DNA of 35,448 nt from Burkholderiales bacterium (GCA_025359985.1 JANYDB010000096.1:1-35448), one strand, 5' to 3'. Shown: positions 24,101 through 33,886, counted from the first letter of the stretch. Numbers and translations are program-made. Notes: generated by a model from the letters alone, not told the origin.

Positions 24101-27100
24101 CCGAGATTGCATAGCCCCACAACGCTGATTGGCCGCGTCGATTACGTGCCAGAATATTTGGCTCTGCGCGCATCAAAGGATTGGCATAAATGACCGAACT
24201 CGCCAGACGGCTATAAATTTGCGCATCGGATTCAGTCGCATTGATTTGGCGCAGATTAACCCAGCTATGCGTCCAGGCCAAATCGAACACCCGGTCGGCG
24301 AGATTCCGATCACGGTATTTGCCGATGAGATTCAATACCGCGTCGCGGGTTTCACCAATACCCGAAACCATGTCTATGGTCACAGTTTGATCGGCATCGA
24401 GGGTGATGCGATAGCGGATCGCTACAATTGGATCAAGTACTGATCCTTGGCTGCCCGACAAAAGGCCGCTGTTGTTGCCACCGCCCTTACCTTCATCACC
24501 GCCAGCCATCATGGCTTCAGGAGAATCGATGCTACAAGTGCGGCCAATAAAACGCATGCGATCTGTTTCATACGAAACAGCTACAACCGATGCGCCATGT
24601 ACCGCCATCAAATGAAACATCCAAGGCACCTGCTCGCCAACGGCACGTGGTCGGCGGGTGCAGATGATGGCTTGCCGGTCGGAAATTATTTCGGTCTGTA
24701 CAAATAAATTGCTGAAGGCCGGATGCAATGCATCGGCTGCAGGTGACGCCAGCACCACCTCGGCATAGCTTGTTATTTCAATGACGCGGCGCGTTCGTGA
24801 GCGGTTGGTAATGCGGGTACGACGCAGTTCAATATCATCTTCCGGCGACACGACAATTTCGGTATGAGTTTCATAATCATGATCGCGGCGGCGAAACTCT
24901 GCACGACCTTCAGAAAAAATAGCTTCATAATGATCGGCGCGTTTGAGCGTCGGCTGATGGGCGACAGACCAGAATTCGCTGGTTGCAATATCGCGTATGA
25001 AGCAGAATGCGCCCCAATTATCGCGAGTGGTATCTTCACGCCAGCGGGTGACGGCAAAATCTTTCCAGCGGCTGTAGCCACCACCCGCATGAGTCACCAT
25101 CACATGGTATCGACCATTCGACAGCAACTGCACTTCCGGCATTGAGGTGGCAGGGTTACGCAGCACGCGCATCGGAATTTCTGGCCCGATTGAGGCGGCA
25201 CGAATTTCAGCAAATTCAGCGGCCTGGTAATGGGGCGCGGTAGCGTTGGGTATGCGCTCCTGCAGCAGCAGCATGGTTGCCTGAAATTGTGGATCGGCTT
25301 CAAACCGCTTTTGCATCGGTTGATCGAGCAGTAGATAAGCCAGCGAAAGCAAGCTCATGCCTTGATGGTGCGCCATGTAGGATCGAATCACCGCGCTTGA
25401 TTGTCCGCGCGGCAGTCGCGACGTCGTAAAGTCGACCGCTTCATACATGCCGTATTTGCCCTGCAGCCCAGCAGTCGTAAGGCGCTGCAGGTTCTGACAT
25501 GCGGCCTCAGGCATGACCATTAGCGCCAGTGCGGAAGCATAAGGTGCGATCACCAGGTCTTCAGCAAGGCCTCGTTTAAGCCCTAGCCCAGGCACACCGA
25601 ATGCACGGTACTGATAATTAAGTGCGGCGTCTACCGTGTTGTAGCCTGATTCCGAAATGCCCCACGGCACATCGCGCTGATTACCATACGCTATCTGCCG
25701 TTTAACCGCGGCATAGCAGGTCTGATCAAGTAACGTGTTTGCGTAGGTCGGCATCACCAGTAGCGGCATCAAGTACTCAAACATTGAGCCGCTCCATGAG
25801 AGCAGAATGGCATCGCCGCCCGCAACCGTTAGTACGCGGCCCAACGCGAACCAACTCTCCTGGGCTATTTTCCCCTGCGCAATCGCGACAAAGGTGGCTA
25901 ACCGCGCTTCGGAAGCCAGAAGATCGTAATGCCCGGTGTCAAGGCGATGCTGCTCGACGTTATAGCCTACCGTGAAGAGATGTCGGATAGGATCGTAAAG
26001 AAAATCATAATCGACTTCGGCAAGATCGCCCGCCTGTTGAGCCAGGCTTTCAAGCATTTCGATGCGCTCGCTGGCCGTACGGCTGGCCTGCATGATGAGT
26101 GGCCGCAGCTCGGCAAGCCGCGCCTGATCTTCCGACGTCGCCAGACTGGTCGACGCAGGATCAAATTGAGGCGATAGGGTTTCATGCAGCTTGGATAGCT
26201 CGCGCAGTGTGGGAATAGTGTGAATCGCATTAAAGCCAGGCAGATCCATAAACAGGGATGAGTTGCTGTTGATGGTGCTACCGGTAGTTGAGACAGCCGA
26301 CAGGCTGATCCAAGGTGCTAGCAAGGTTAATTCATCCATCGCATCCTGACATTGCATGACCAGCGCATCGGTCCAATCGCTTGTTTCGGTATCAGATGCA
26401 GTGGTGTCCAGTTCATTTTTTAACAGCTTTGCGGCATCGCATAGTTGCCCAAGCCAGAGTTGAGCAGCGGCTAAAGTGGCGGGTTTGGCATCGCATGCGG
26501 ATTCGATGTCGCGGCGTAGCTGAGTGATATGTTCGCTAAGTTGTTGGGGCGACATTGACAGGCTGGTTGATAACGTCGCGGTCGCGGCAATCGCCATGCT
26601 CTCGGCTGCATCCAGGAGATTGCCCATAACGTCGCAGAGCCCCTCAAAAACTCGCGGGCCGATAATTTCCTGATCCGCGATAGCGAGAAGTCCTGGTCTC
26701 AACGTCAATAAATGCCCTGACAGATTGCCACTGTCTACCGAAGAAACATAGTGTGGTGATAAAGGCTGTAAAGACAGCGTGTCATACCAGTTATAAAAAT
26801 GACCTTGATATCGAGCCATGCTTTGCATGGTCTGAAGCGCATTGCCGGTACGCTGCACTAGCTTGCCGACGGAAATATAGCCGAAGTCATATGCCGATAA
26901 ATTAGCCAGCAGCGCCAGGCCCATATTGGTTGGAGAAGTGCGATGTGCCAGTGTCGCAACAGGATGTTCCTGATAATTGTCTGGCGGGAGCCAATGATCT
27001 TCAGCGGTTATAAATTTTTCAAAAAAGCGCCAGGTCTTGCGTGCTAGTTTTTGCAGAAAAATAATTTGCTCGGTACCTAGTTTGGCAGGCGCTACAATTA

Positions 27101-30100
27101 GCGGGCGGCTGATCCACCAGGTAATGGTGGGCGCAGCAAACCAAAGCGCCAGTATGGGTGCGGCAACTAAAAACGCGACAGGGCGCATGGCCAATAGGTA
27201 AATGCCGACGGACGCAGCCATAACCGGTGCAATCCACATCGCTCGCCATGAGCTCGCCAGTTCAGCTGTGCCTGTGTTCATCTGAGCATGATGACGGGCA
27301 GCGTGCTTGCCATTTGTCTTACTGCCTGATTTAAGTGTCAGCTCATGTTCGCTCGACGGATTCCATTCGAGTAACCGATGCCTGGTAAACAGCATCCGCG
27401 CTGAGGTGCGAAAAATAGCATCAAGGGTAAACATAGCTTCATAGGGCAGGCAGGCCAGCGTAAGTGCGACTTGTATGAACTGGCGTGCTGACGAGTGCAA
27501 TACGCTGGATAAATGCTGGCTGACCAGCACATCTTTTGGTTTGTTAAATAGTTCGAGACAAGAGCCGAATACGACAGGCAAAAGCATGATCCCGACGACC
27601 GACAACGTCCAATAGAGCATCGACGGAACGACCACCCAGCCCAATATAAACAGCGTCGCCAATGCGGCAGGTACAAGGCTGCGTCGCAGGTTATCGAATA
27701 TTTTCCATTGGGATAGTTTCGACAGCGGATTGTTGAAACGTTTTTTTTGCGGACCCGGCACGCGCAGCAGCAACCATGCTGCAATCTGCCAGTCGCCGCG
27801 TATCCAGCGGTGGCGACGGCTGACATCTGCGCTATATCGTGATGGATATTCTTCATACAATTGCACATCGCTCAATAGTCCAGCGCGTGCATAGCAACCT
27901 TCCAGCAGATCGTGGCTCAGTATCCGGTTTTCAGGGAAGCGGTTGTTTAGTGAGCGCTCAAACGCCTCGACATCGTAAATGCCTTTGCCAATAAAAGAGC
28001 CTTCTTGAAATACATCCTGATACACATCTGATACGGTGCGGGTGTAGGGGTCAATGCCAGGCTCGTTGCTGCACAGTTGCGCATAACGCGAGCGGTTGGT
28101 GCTGGGAAGGCTTACGGCCATTAGCGGCTGCAAAATTCCATAACCATCGACCACACGCTGGCTGGCTTCATCATAAAGGGCATGGTTCAGGGGGTGCGCC
28201 ATGGTGCCCGCAAATGCTCTTGCTGAATCGCGCGGCAATAGGGTGTCGGTGTCGAGCGTGATGACATATTTCACTTCACGCAAGATCGTGGTCTCACCAA
28301 CAATAAGTGAAAATGGCTCTTTCGAACCGAAGCGTATTAAGCTATTCAGATCGCCCAGCTTTCCGCGCTTTCGCTCATATCCCATCCAGATGCGCTCTTC
28401 AGCGTTCCAGCGACGTGACCGATGAAACAGAAAAAATGCATCGTGGCTGGCACCAGCATCACCAACGTCAAGCGTTGTCTTTTTTTCATGCCCATATTTC
28501 AGGTTCAATGCTTCGATGCGCCGTCGGGCAAGCGCCAGTAACGGCGCATCCTCCACGAGGCTCTCTTCATGAGCATCGCGAAAATCGGTGAGTAAGCCAA
28601 AATGCAGGTTCGCCTCCCGGTTAGCCAGAAAGCGGATTTCCAGCGCTTCGGCAAGCGTTTCCACACTTTGCAGACTGGTGAGCATCGTCGGCACCACGAC
28701 TAAGGTGCGTGATTGCGGCGGTATACCCAAAGAAAAATCCATTCGTGGCAACGGATGCGGCATCACTAGCAAGGTTGCTAACCAGTTGGTGATGGCCAGG
28801 GCTAACTGGCTTGCGCCCAGTAGTGCCGCCACGCCGATCAGTACGGACATCCAGACCGGCTGCTGGTCAATAGTGGCCAACGCCATGAGGCAGCACGTAA
28901 ATAGGGTAGTCAATATTGCAACAGCCCCTAGATACAGCAGCAATGGCAAGCGGGCGCCTAGGCGATCAAATCTGCGCAACGCCTCACCAGCGGAAAAATT
29001 GACCTCTGCCGCTTGTTCGAGCTGCGGTAGTCCTTTACCAATCAGATAAAAGCCGACATGCGCCGCCCTCCCATCCTGGGTCGCCAGTGAATTTTTGCTG
29101 TCCGGGTTACCGGATAACTTGCCATGATGCGCAAGCTGAATGGCTTTACGCGCTATATCCGTTTCAGACAGACGGCTATGTTTGGCGATGTTCTCGATAA
29201 CATGCCGATAACGATCGCGGGTTGCAAAATCCATCCTGCCATAGATACCATCAGGATCTTCGCGCAGTTTCAGCTCGACCGCGCTCATTGTCTCAACAAA
29301 TTCACGCCAATCCATTGCGCTTAGAAAACGCAAACTGCCAATGCTATTGCTGATTGATACCTGATTGGCCGCCTGACTCTGCGTTTCTGATTGCACTAAT
29401 TGCTCAATAGTCAGACCGGACTCGGCCAGACGCTGCTCAATCCAGGTTAATGGCAGCGCCAAAGCAGAACTATGGCCTTGCAAACGGCGCGCCAGCTCTG
29501 CGACGAACGAGTTCACCAGCGGCGGATTTGAACGCGCCATATCAGCGGTGACCAGAATCAGACTTTTCGGATCGTTCTCCGCAATGCCTATCATCTGGTC
29601 GGCCCAATGGCTAGCTTCATTCCGGTCAATCATACCTTCGGCGATGCGCGCTCCAACCCGCCGTAAATTTTCAATCAGCGCCAAACGCAACATAATAGGA
29701 ATCGCCCACAACTCTCCCAGCTTGAGGTCAGTCACTTTCTGATAGGCAGCGACGAAACGATTCAAACTCTCCGGATCAACTCTGCCGTCACCATGAGAAA
29801 TGGCTTCGAGCGCAATGTCATACACACGCGGGAGTCCGGCGGAAGCACCACCATCGAGCAATGGCAGTTCGCGACTATAGTTCTTGGGAAAATGCCTGCG
29901 AGCAGTACGAATCTGTTCTTCGATGAGATAAAAGTTATCAAGTAGCCATTCGCCGGCTGGTGTAATCCTGCGGTTTGCATTCACCGCCACCTTGAGTAAA
30001 TTGCAGGCATTCAATAAAATGTTCTCGTTTTCAGTTAAACGTGTCAGCAGTTGATCCCGGCCGCGTCCTAATCCCAGCCGATGGATACCAGCCAGCGTCT

Positions 30101-30266
30101 TGCCGTAGCGTTCCATCTGCTCGGCACTAAATAATTCGGAACGCAGTGGCGGCTCCGCAGCGGCGTACTTTTCGTCTAAAACACTATTGTTTCGTCGCTT
30201 AACCGATCGCCATCGATCAGGCAACGTCAGTAGAGCAGCACGAATTCGCGGGAGACTTATTTTCAA
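21198..30266 (-). CDS. ndvB: cyclic beta-1,2-glucan synthase (NdvB/Cgs type)
   Basis: 3022 residues, slightly longer than rhizobial NdvB or Brucella Cgs (about 2830-2870). In order: N-terminal helical part; membrane spans near 440-500; glycosyltransferase (GT84) domain with VITLDTDTLLPRD (about 668) and RRHRWIRGDWQ (about 815) as nucleotide-sugar and acceptor motifs; further spans about 845-900 and 1010-1080; a glycoamylase-like domain (GISESGYNTVDAALNYQYRAFG about 1537, MAHHQGMSLL about 1629); a C-terminal GH94 phosphorylase domain with catalytic Asp in SGDWNDGMN (about 2697). It uses UDP-glucose at the inner membrane to build, trim and cyclise periplasmic glucans for low-osmolarity adaptation. 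The start is TTG with AAGGA about ten bases upstream. No lesions are seen across 9 kb. Confidence 0.93.
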   Translation of the reverse strand: MKISLPRIRAALLTLPDRWRSVKRRNNSVLDEKYAAAEPPLRSELFSAEQMERYGKTLAGIHRLGLGRGRDQLLTRLTENENILLNACNLLKVAVNANRRITPAGEWLLDNFYLIEEQIRTARRHFPKNYSRELPLLDGGASAGLPRVYDIALEAISHGDGRVDPESLNRFVAAYQKVTDLKLGELWAIPIMLRLALIENLRRVGARIAEGMIDRNEASHWADQMIGIAENDPKSLILVTADMARSNPPLVNSFVAELARRLQGHSSALALPLTWIEQRLAESGLTIEQLVQSETQSQAANQVSISNSIGSLRFLSAMDWREFVETMSAVELKLREDPDGIYGRMDFATRDRYRHVIENIAKHSRLSETDIARKAIQLAHHGKLSGNPDSKNSLATQDGRAAHVGFYLIGKGLPQLEQAAEVNFSAGEALRRFDRLGARLPLLLYLGAVAILTTLFTCCLMALATIDQQPVWMSVLIGVAALLGASQLALAITNWLATLLVMPHPLPRMDFSLGIPPQSRTLVVVPTMLTSLQSVETLAEALEIRFLANREANLHFGLLTDFRDAHEESLVEDAPLLALARRRIEALNLKYGHEKKTTLDVGDAGASHDAFFLFHRSRRWNAEERIWMGYERKRGKLGDLNSLIRFGSKEPFSLIVGETTILREVKYVITLDTDTLLPRDSARAFAGTMAHPLNHALYDEASQRVVDGYGILQPLMAVSLPSTNRSRYAQLCSNEPGIDPYTRTVSDVYQDVFQEGSFIGKGIYDVEAFERSLNNRFPENRILSHDLLEGCYARAGLLSDVQLYEEYPSRYSADVSRRHRWIRGDWQIAAWLLLRVPGPQKKRFNNPLSKLSQWKIFDNLRRSLVPAALATLFILGWVVVPSMLYWTLSVVGIMLLPVVFGSCLELFNKPKDVLVSQHLSSVLHSSARQFIQVALTLACLPYEAMFTLDAIFRTSARMLFTRHRLLEWNPSSEHELTLKSGSKTNGKHAARHHAQMNTGTAELASSWRAMWIAPVMAASVGIYLLAMRPVAFLVAAPILALWFAAPTITWWISRPLIVAPAKLGTEQIIFLQKLARKTWRFFEKFITAEDHWLPPDNYQEHPVATLAHRTSPTNMGLALLANLSAYDFGYISVGKLVQRTGNALQTMQSMARYQGHFYNWYDTLSLQPLSPHYVSSVDSGNLSGHLLTLRPGLLAIADQEIIGPRVFEGLCDVMGNLLDAAESMAIAATATLSTSLSMSPQQLSEHITQLRRDIESACDAKPATLAAAQLWLGQLCDAAKLLKNELDTTASDTETSDWTDALVMQCQDAMDELTLLAPWISLSAVSTTGSTINSNSSLFMDLPGFNAIHTIPTLRELSKLHETLSPQFDPASTSLATSEDQARLAELRPLIMQASRTASERIEMLESLAQQAGDLAEVDYDFLYDPIRHLFTVGYNVEQHRLDTGHYDLLASEARLATFVAIAQGKIAQESWFALGRVLTVAGGDAILLSWSGSMFEYLMPLLVMPTYANTLLDQTCYAAVKRQIAYGNQRDVPWGISESGYNTVDAALNYQYRAFGVPGLGLKRGLAEDLVIAPYASALALMVMPEAACQNLQRLTTAGLQGKYGMYEAVDFTTSRLPRGQSSAVIRSYMAHHQGMSLLSLAYLLLDQPMQKRFEADPQFQATMLLLQERIPNATAPHYQAAEFAEIRAASIGPEIPMRVLRNPATSMPEVQLLSNGRYHVMVTHAGGGYSRWKDFAVTRWREDTTRDNWGAFCFIRDIATSEFWSVAHQPTLKRADHYEAIFSEGRAEFRRRDHDYETHTEIVVSPEDDIELRRTRITNRSRTRRVIEITSYAEVVLASPAADALHPAFSNLFVQTEIISDRQAIICTRRPRAVGEQVPWMFHLMAVHGASVVAVSYETDRMRFIGRTCSIDSPEAMMAGGDEGKGGGNNSGLLSGSQGSVLDPIVAIRYRITLDADQTVTIDMVSGIGETRDAVLNLIGKYRDRNLADRVFDLAWTHSWVNLRQINATESDAQIYSRLASSVIYANPLMRAEPNILARNRRGQSALWGYAISGDLPIVLLQIGDLANIELVRQLVQAHAYWRLKGLAVDLVIWNEDHAGYRQLLQEQIMGLITAGMEANQTDRPGGIFVRAAEQISSEDRILFQTVARIIISDSRGTLNEQISRRSAKENKNKNNKDKREAPLLRMVPDRSQSAQRGHTEAVSDGWATSRNLLFFNGLGGFSPDGREYLITTATGQTTPAPWVNVIANAQFGTVLSESGAAYTWSENAHEFRFTPWGDDPVTDSSGEAIYIRDEESGYFYSPTTLPCPGSTPYLTRHGFGYSVFEHDEVGIHTELTIFVDTEAAVKFSVLKIRNQSGRSRHLSATGYVEWVLGDLRAKSAMHIVTEIDAASGALCARNPYSMEFADRVVFFDVDDATNTANVTVCGDREEFLGRNGTLGNPAAMNRAKLSNKVGAGMDPCGAIQVMVELADNEERQIIFRLGAAGRRGIDDSSEIIQRLRGTEAVRKSLDTVHQYWADTLGTIQVETPDSSLNLLANGWLLYQTLACRVWARSGYYQSGGAFGFRDQLQDTMALVHADSRLLRDHLLRCATRQFPEGDVQHWWHPPVGRGVRTHCSDDFLWLPQATCRYVLSTGDTVLLNESINFIDGRPVNPEDDSYYDLPTRSETRATLYQHCVQAILRGLRFGEHGLPLMGSGDWNDGMNLVGMQGKGESVWLGFFLYDTLIRFKTLALLHGDGVFADRCEAEAVQLRRNLEQHGWDGEWYRRAYFDDGSPLGSALNSECQIDSISQSWAVLSGAGETARAQTAMNAMDKRLVKRDHALVQLLDPPFDKSLMNPGYIKGYVPGVRENGGQYTHAAIWAAMAFAAMDDKSRAWEIFNMINPVNHGKSPDTIATYKVEPYVMAADVYAVSPHVGRGGWTWYTGSAGWMYRLVLESLLGLRIEADKLWLSPCLPADWQGFTLRYRYRETLYIIKVLQLSGTDKHINISVDGIAQNVANITLVDDHQEHAVEIRIHTAQK

Positions 30267-30390
30267 TTTTGAGATGTCCTTATTTTTGGCAAAAATCCGG
30301 CAATGCGCGGAGCCAAAAAAGGGTTACAAAAACTAAAAAACTGCTGGGTAAGAAAGCAATTTAAGACTAATCTCAACGCGGTTTACCGTA

Positions 30391-30406
30391 TGTACGGAAA
30401 CGTACA
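30391..30406 (+). promoter_or_regulatory. recurrent inverted-repeat element, copy 6 (BON lipoprotein / glucan synthase)
   Basis: TGTACG-GAAA-CGTACA, a perfect 6+6 inverted repeat followed by GACTG. It lies in the 340-bp divergent region, 125 bp before the glucan synthase start and 200 bp before the BON gene; the GAC side faces the BON gene. Confidence 0.6.
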
Positions 30407-30606
30407 GACTGCTTGCCGGGCGTGCTGCAGATTATGTAAATTCGGTGTAATATTTGTATCAAATATCCGTCCGTCCATGCGGGCTTCCGCCGCAGTAAGC
30501 GATGTGACGGCTGCCCGACGGCTGTCTGGCTGCGGCCCAACGGTGGTGCGACGCGCATCTTAGCGGGTGTGCTGAAGTGTGTTTGATTTTTCAGGGGGAA
30601 ATTTTT

Positions 30607-31017
30607 ATGAATATTCGCCTACATTCGATATTCTTCGGAACTGTACTAACAATGGGTATCAGCCTCTTCGTTAGCGGGTGCCATCGTATGGATGCCGTTC
30701 CGGCAAAGACTGCAACTCCAGCACCAAGAGTATGGAATACAGAAATTGATGACGCTGTCGTTACGATCAAAGTGAAAACTGCATTGATCGAGGATAAAAA
30801 GTTTAACGATAATGATCTTAAAGATAAAAAGCTTAAAGACAATGAAGCCAAAGACACAAACACAAACACAAGTGATATCAAAGTGGAAACTCTCAAAGGT
30901 ATGGTTTCGCTTAGCGGTTATGTCACCACCCAAACTGAAATCGAACATGCCATAACCATTACGCGTGCTGTCGAGGGCGTAAAGGGTGTGACTAATAATC
31001 TGAGTATAAAAAAATAG
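30607..31017 (+). CDS. BON domain lipoprotein with charged insert
   Basis: 136 residues from ATG 30607, preceded by AGGGGGA; an earlier in-frame start at 30577 has no ribosome site. Lipobox LFVSGC gives lipidated Cys25. A single BON domain begins DDAVVTIKVKTALIEDK and ends SDIKVETLKGMVSLSGYVTTQTEIEHAITITRAVEGVKGVTNNLSIKK, as in OsmY/DolP-type phospholipid-binding domains of the periplasm. Between strand and helix a stretch of about 20 residues (KKFNDNDLKDKKLKDNEAKD, then TNTNTS) replaces the usual short 'DpdVk..d' loop; the DNA there is made of near-repeats (CTTAAAGA and ACAAAC units), so it looks like a slippage expansion. The gene is divergent from the glucan synthase. Confidence 0.88.
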   Translation: MNIRLHSIFFGTVLTMGISLFVSGCHRMDAVPAKTATPAPRVWNTEIDDAVVTIKVKTALIEDKKFNDNDLKDKKLKDNEAKDTNTNTSDIKVETLKGMVSLSGYVTTQTEIEHAITITRAVEGVKGVTNNLSIKK

Positions 31018-31212
31018 GACACTCACAACACAATCAAAAGGTCAGGTCAGAATGTCAATTGATGCGATCCCATTTCAGACTTTAAAACCCTAGCTGGGGC
31101 GGACTTCACAGAGCTAAATGCCGTCAAAAGGCGCTCCAGTGCTAGTGTTAGTGTTAAATAATTGATTGTGGTGTCTTCTATTTCTTGTTCGTATCATTAT
31201 TGCTACTAAAGT

Positions 31213-32052
31213 CTAATTCGCACCGGGTAAGCGAATCGTATATTGCCCCGATTTATCGTCGCGGGTAATCATCAGCAGCTTGCGCTTTTCGGCGTCTTCA
31301 ACCAATTCCTTAAATGAGCGATACCCGTAAGATGCTTCGTTGAATCCGGGTTTGCGCCGCTTCATGGTTTGCTTGACATTCGAGCCCCAGATTTTTTCGT
31401 CCGACCCGCGTTCGGCGATGAGTGCTTCTACGGTCTCCACCAAAAACTCCAGCACTTCTAAACGTTTGTCATCTTCTGACGTGGGCTCGGCAGGTTTGGT
31501 TTTATTGGCGGTGGTGGTGGCGCTGGTTTTACGGCTAGCCGCCTCTTTGACAGCCTGCTTTTTTCGGACTTCCTGCGCACGCACCAGGTCGTCGTAGTAA
31601 ATAAATTCATCGCAGTTAGCACTCAATAAATCCGAGGTTGAATCTTTTACGCCGACTCCAATCACGAATTTATTGTTCTCACGCAGCTTCGATACCAGCG
31701 GCGAAAAATCAGAATCGCCGCTGATGATGACGAAGGTATCGACATGCGCCTTGGTGTAGCAAAGATCCAGCGCATCCACCACCATGCGAATATCGGCAGA
31801 GTTTTTACCTGATTGGCGCACATGCGGAATCTCAATCAATTCGAATGCGGCTTCATGCATGGTCGCTTTAAATTCCTTGTAGCGATCCCAGTCGCAATAG
31901 GCTTTCTTGACCACAATGCTGCCTTTTAACAGAAGGCGCTCGAGTACTTTTTTAATATCGAACTGCGCATATTTTGCATCGCGCACGCCCAGCGCCACAT
32001 TTTCAAAATCGCAGAATAATGCCATGTTGGTAATTTCAGGATGTCCGGCCAT
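31213..32052 (-). CDS. NYN domain / OST-HTH (LOTUS) protein, LabA-like
   Basis: 279 residues. The NYN (PIN-like) nuclease domain spans about 9-150: MALFCDFENVALG with the first catalytic Asp (D15) and Asn, then SADIRMVVDALDLCYTKAHVDTFVIISGDSDFSPLVSKLRENNKFVIGVG with the remaining acidic residues. A linker rich in Lys/Ala/Thr (about 165-195) follows, then a C-terminal OST-HTH/LOTUS RNA-binding domain (about 200-275: WGSNVKQTMKRRKPGFNEASYGYRSFKELVEDAEKRKLLMI). This LabA/DUF88 architecture suggests RNA cleavage or binding in the cytoplasm; the target is unknown. The ribosome site is AAGGAG. It lies 43 bp downstream of kefC on the same strand. Confidence 0.9.
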   Translation of the reverse strand: MAGHPEITNMALFCDFENVALGVRDAKYAQFDIKKVLERLLLKGSIVVKKAYCDWDRYKEFKATMHEAAFELIEIPHVRQSGKNSADIRMVVDALDLCYTKAHVDTFVIISGDSDFSPLVSKLRENNKFVIGVGVKDSTSDLLSANCDEFIYYDDLVRAQEVRKKQAVKEAASRKTSATTTANKTKPAEPTSEDDKRLEVLEFLVETVEALIAERGSDEKIWGSNVKQTMKRRKPGFNEASYGYRSFKELVEDAEKRKLLMITRDDKSGQYTIRLPGAN

Positions 32053-32095
32053 GTTGTACTCCTTCTCAGAGGTGAAATATGCGGCTGATTAAAGG

Positions 32096-33886
32096 CTAGC
32101 GCCAGCCTTTGCCGTGCTCTTCATCAAAACGAATTTGATCGTCAGCCAATTGCTTTTCCAATTCTTCGCGACCGGTTTTGGCCCCAGATTGGATGCGCGC
32201 CTCGTCACCGAAATGCGGCATCATGGCGTGCAGTGTCTGGATATTGTGGCGTCGGAATATATCAACAATTTCACGCGCCCTAAACCGATCCTGACCAAGC
32301 GCCTCCAATGCATGACGGCCAGTCTTGAGCGCGGATTCGAAGGTTTCGCGCTCCACTACACTGACGCCGCGTTTGTGCAATTCAATATAGTGTGTGACGT
32401 TGCGCGCCCGTGCAATCATTTTCACATTCGGGAAATGCTCACGTACCCGATCCGTCAGCGCTAGGCTGTCGTCAACATCATCAATCGCATTAATTATTAG
32501 CGTCGCATCTTTAGCACCTGCTGCTTCCAGTAAATCGAGCCGCGACGCATCTCCGTAGTAAACTTTGTAGCCAAATTTGCGCAGGAAATCGATCTGATCC
32601 GGATCATGATCCAGCACCACGACGCGGATCCCGTTAGCGAGCAGCACACGGCCAATAATTTGCCCGAATCGTCCGAAGCCCGCAATGATTACGCTACCGG
32701 TTTCATCAATGCGGTCGGCCTCGCGCTCGGCTTCGGCCCCGGCTTGATACGCTAACCATTTATCATGTAATAACAACAGTAGCGGCGTCGAGACCATGGA
32801 GAGCGCAACCGTCATCGTTAATAGCCCGATCCATTCGGCTGGAATCACATTGGCAAGCTGGGCCGCGCCGAATACCACAAACGCAAATTCCCCGCCTTGC
32901 GATAGCAGCAGCGCAAACAGCAGTCGCTGTTTTGAATTAATGCCAAGCAAGCGCGCTACCAGCCACAGCATCGAGATCTTCAGGGTTAAAAATCCGGCGA
33001 CCAGTAAAGCAACGGTGCCTGGCTTGCTGATGAGTAAACCAAAATCAATCGACATCCCCACCGAGATAAAAAATAGACCCAGCAACAATCCTTTGAACGG
33101 CTCAATATCGCTTTCCAGCGCGTGCCGATATTCAGAGCTGGCGAGCAGTACACCAGCGAGAAATGCGCCCAGCGCCATCGATAGACCGGCGAGCGTCATC
33201 AATTGTGCAATGCCGATCACGAGCAATAAAGCGAACGCCGTGAATACCTCCCGTAAATCGGTCGCGGCCACAATCCGCAGAGCAGGGCGCGTCAAATAGC
33301 GGCCTATAAACACCACACCTAAAATCGCACCAGTGGCTTTCAATGCATCAAACCAGAACGGCTCTTGGCTGGCAGCAGCGCCGACAGCCAGCAGCGGAAT
33401 GACGGCCAATAGTGGAATGGCGGCGACATCCTGAAATAGCAAAATCGCAAAGCTTGCGCGTCCGGTGGGTGTGGTTAAAAAGTTTCGCTCGGTCATGGTG
33501 GCTACCGCAATAGCGGTCGATGATAGTGCTAGCGCCAAGCTGGCCACCAACGCGGACTGCCATGCAAGCCCAGCCATTAGCCCGCCTACGGCAAGTGCCA
33601 AGCTACACGCGCCGAGTTGCATCGCGCCGCCGCCAAACACTTCGCGCCGCATGGACCATAGCCGTTTGGGTTCAAGTTCAAGGCCGATCACAAACAGCAT
33701 CAGCACTACGCCGAATTCAGAAAAATGCATGATCGATTCAACATCGGCTACCAGCGATAAGCCCCAAGGCCCGATCGCGGCCCCGGCAATCAAATATCCC
33801 AGCACGGAACCGAGCCCGAGTTTTTTCGCGATTGGCACCACGATGACGGCTGCCGCCAAATAAATGAGCGCATCAATCATCATCAT
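32096..33886 (-). CDS. kefC: KefB/KefC-type glutathione-regulated K+/H+ antiporter
   Basis: 596 residues. The first 380 or so hold about 12 membrane spans of the CPA2 antiporter fold ([38 protein letters not shown], including the antiporter motif; [16 protein letters not shown], the QGGEFAFV block). A regulatory RCK/TrkA-N domain follows (about 398-520) with [53 protein letters not shown] and [20 protein letters not shown], which in KefC binds nucleotides and glutathione adducts. The C-terminal about 70 residues are charged. It exports K+ in exchange for H+ during electrophile stress, acidifying the cytoplasm for protection. The start overlaps the kefF stop by four bases; ends in TAG. Confidence 0.9.
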   Translation of the reverse strand: MMMIDALIYLAAAVIVVPIAKKLGLGSVLGYLIAGAAIGPWGLSLVADVESIMHFSEFGVVLMLFVIGLELEPKRLWSMRREVFGGGAMQLGACSLALAVGGLMAGLAWQSALVASLALALSSTAIAVATMTERNFLTTPTGRASFAILLFQDVAAIPLLAVIPLLAVGAAASQEPFWFDALKATGAILGVVFIGRYLTRPALRIVAATDLREVFTAFALLLVIGIAQLMTLAGLSMALGAFLAGVLLASSEYRHALESDIEPFKGLLLGLFFISVGMSIDFGLLISKPGTVALLVAGFLTLKISMLWLVARLLGINSKQRLLFALLLSQGGEFAFVVFGAAQLANVIPAEWIGLLTMTVALSMVSTPLLLLLHDKWLAYQAGAEAEREADRIDETGSVIIAGFGRFGQIIGRVLLANGIRVVVLDHDPDQIDFLRKFGYKVYYGDASRLDLLEAAGAKDATLIINAIDDVDDSLALTDRVREHFPNVKMIARARNVTHYIELHKRGVSVVERETFESALKTGRHALEALGQDRFRAREIVDIFRRHNIQTLHAMMPHFGDEARIQSGAKTGREELEKQLADDQIRFDEEHGKGWR

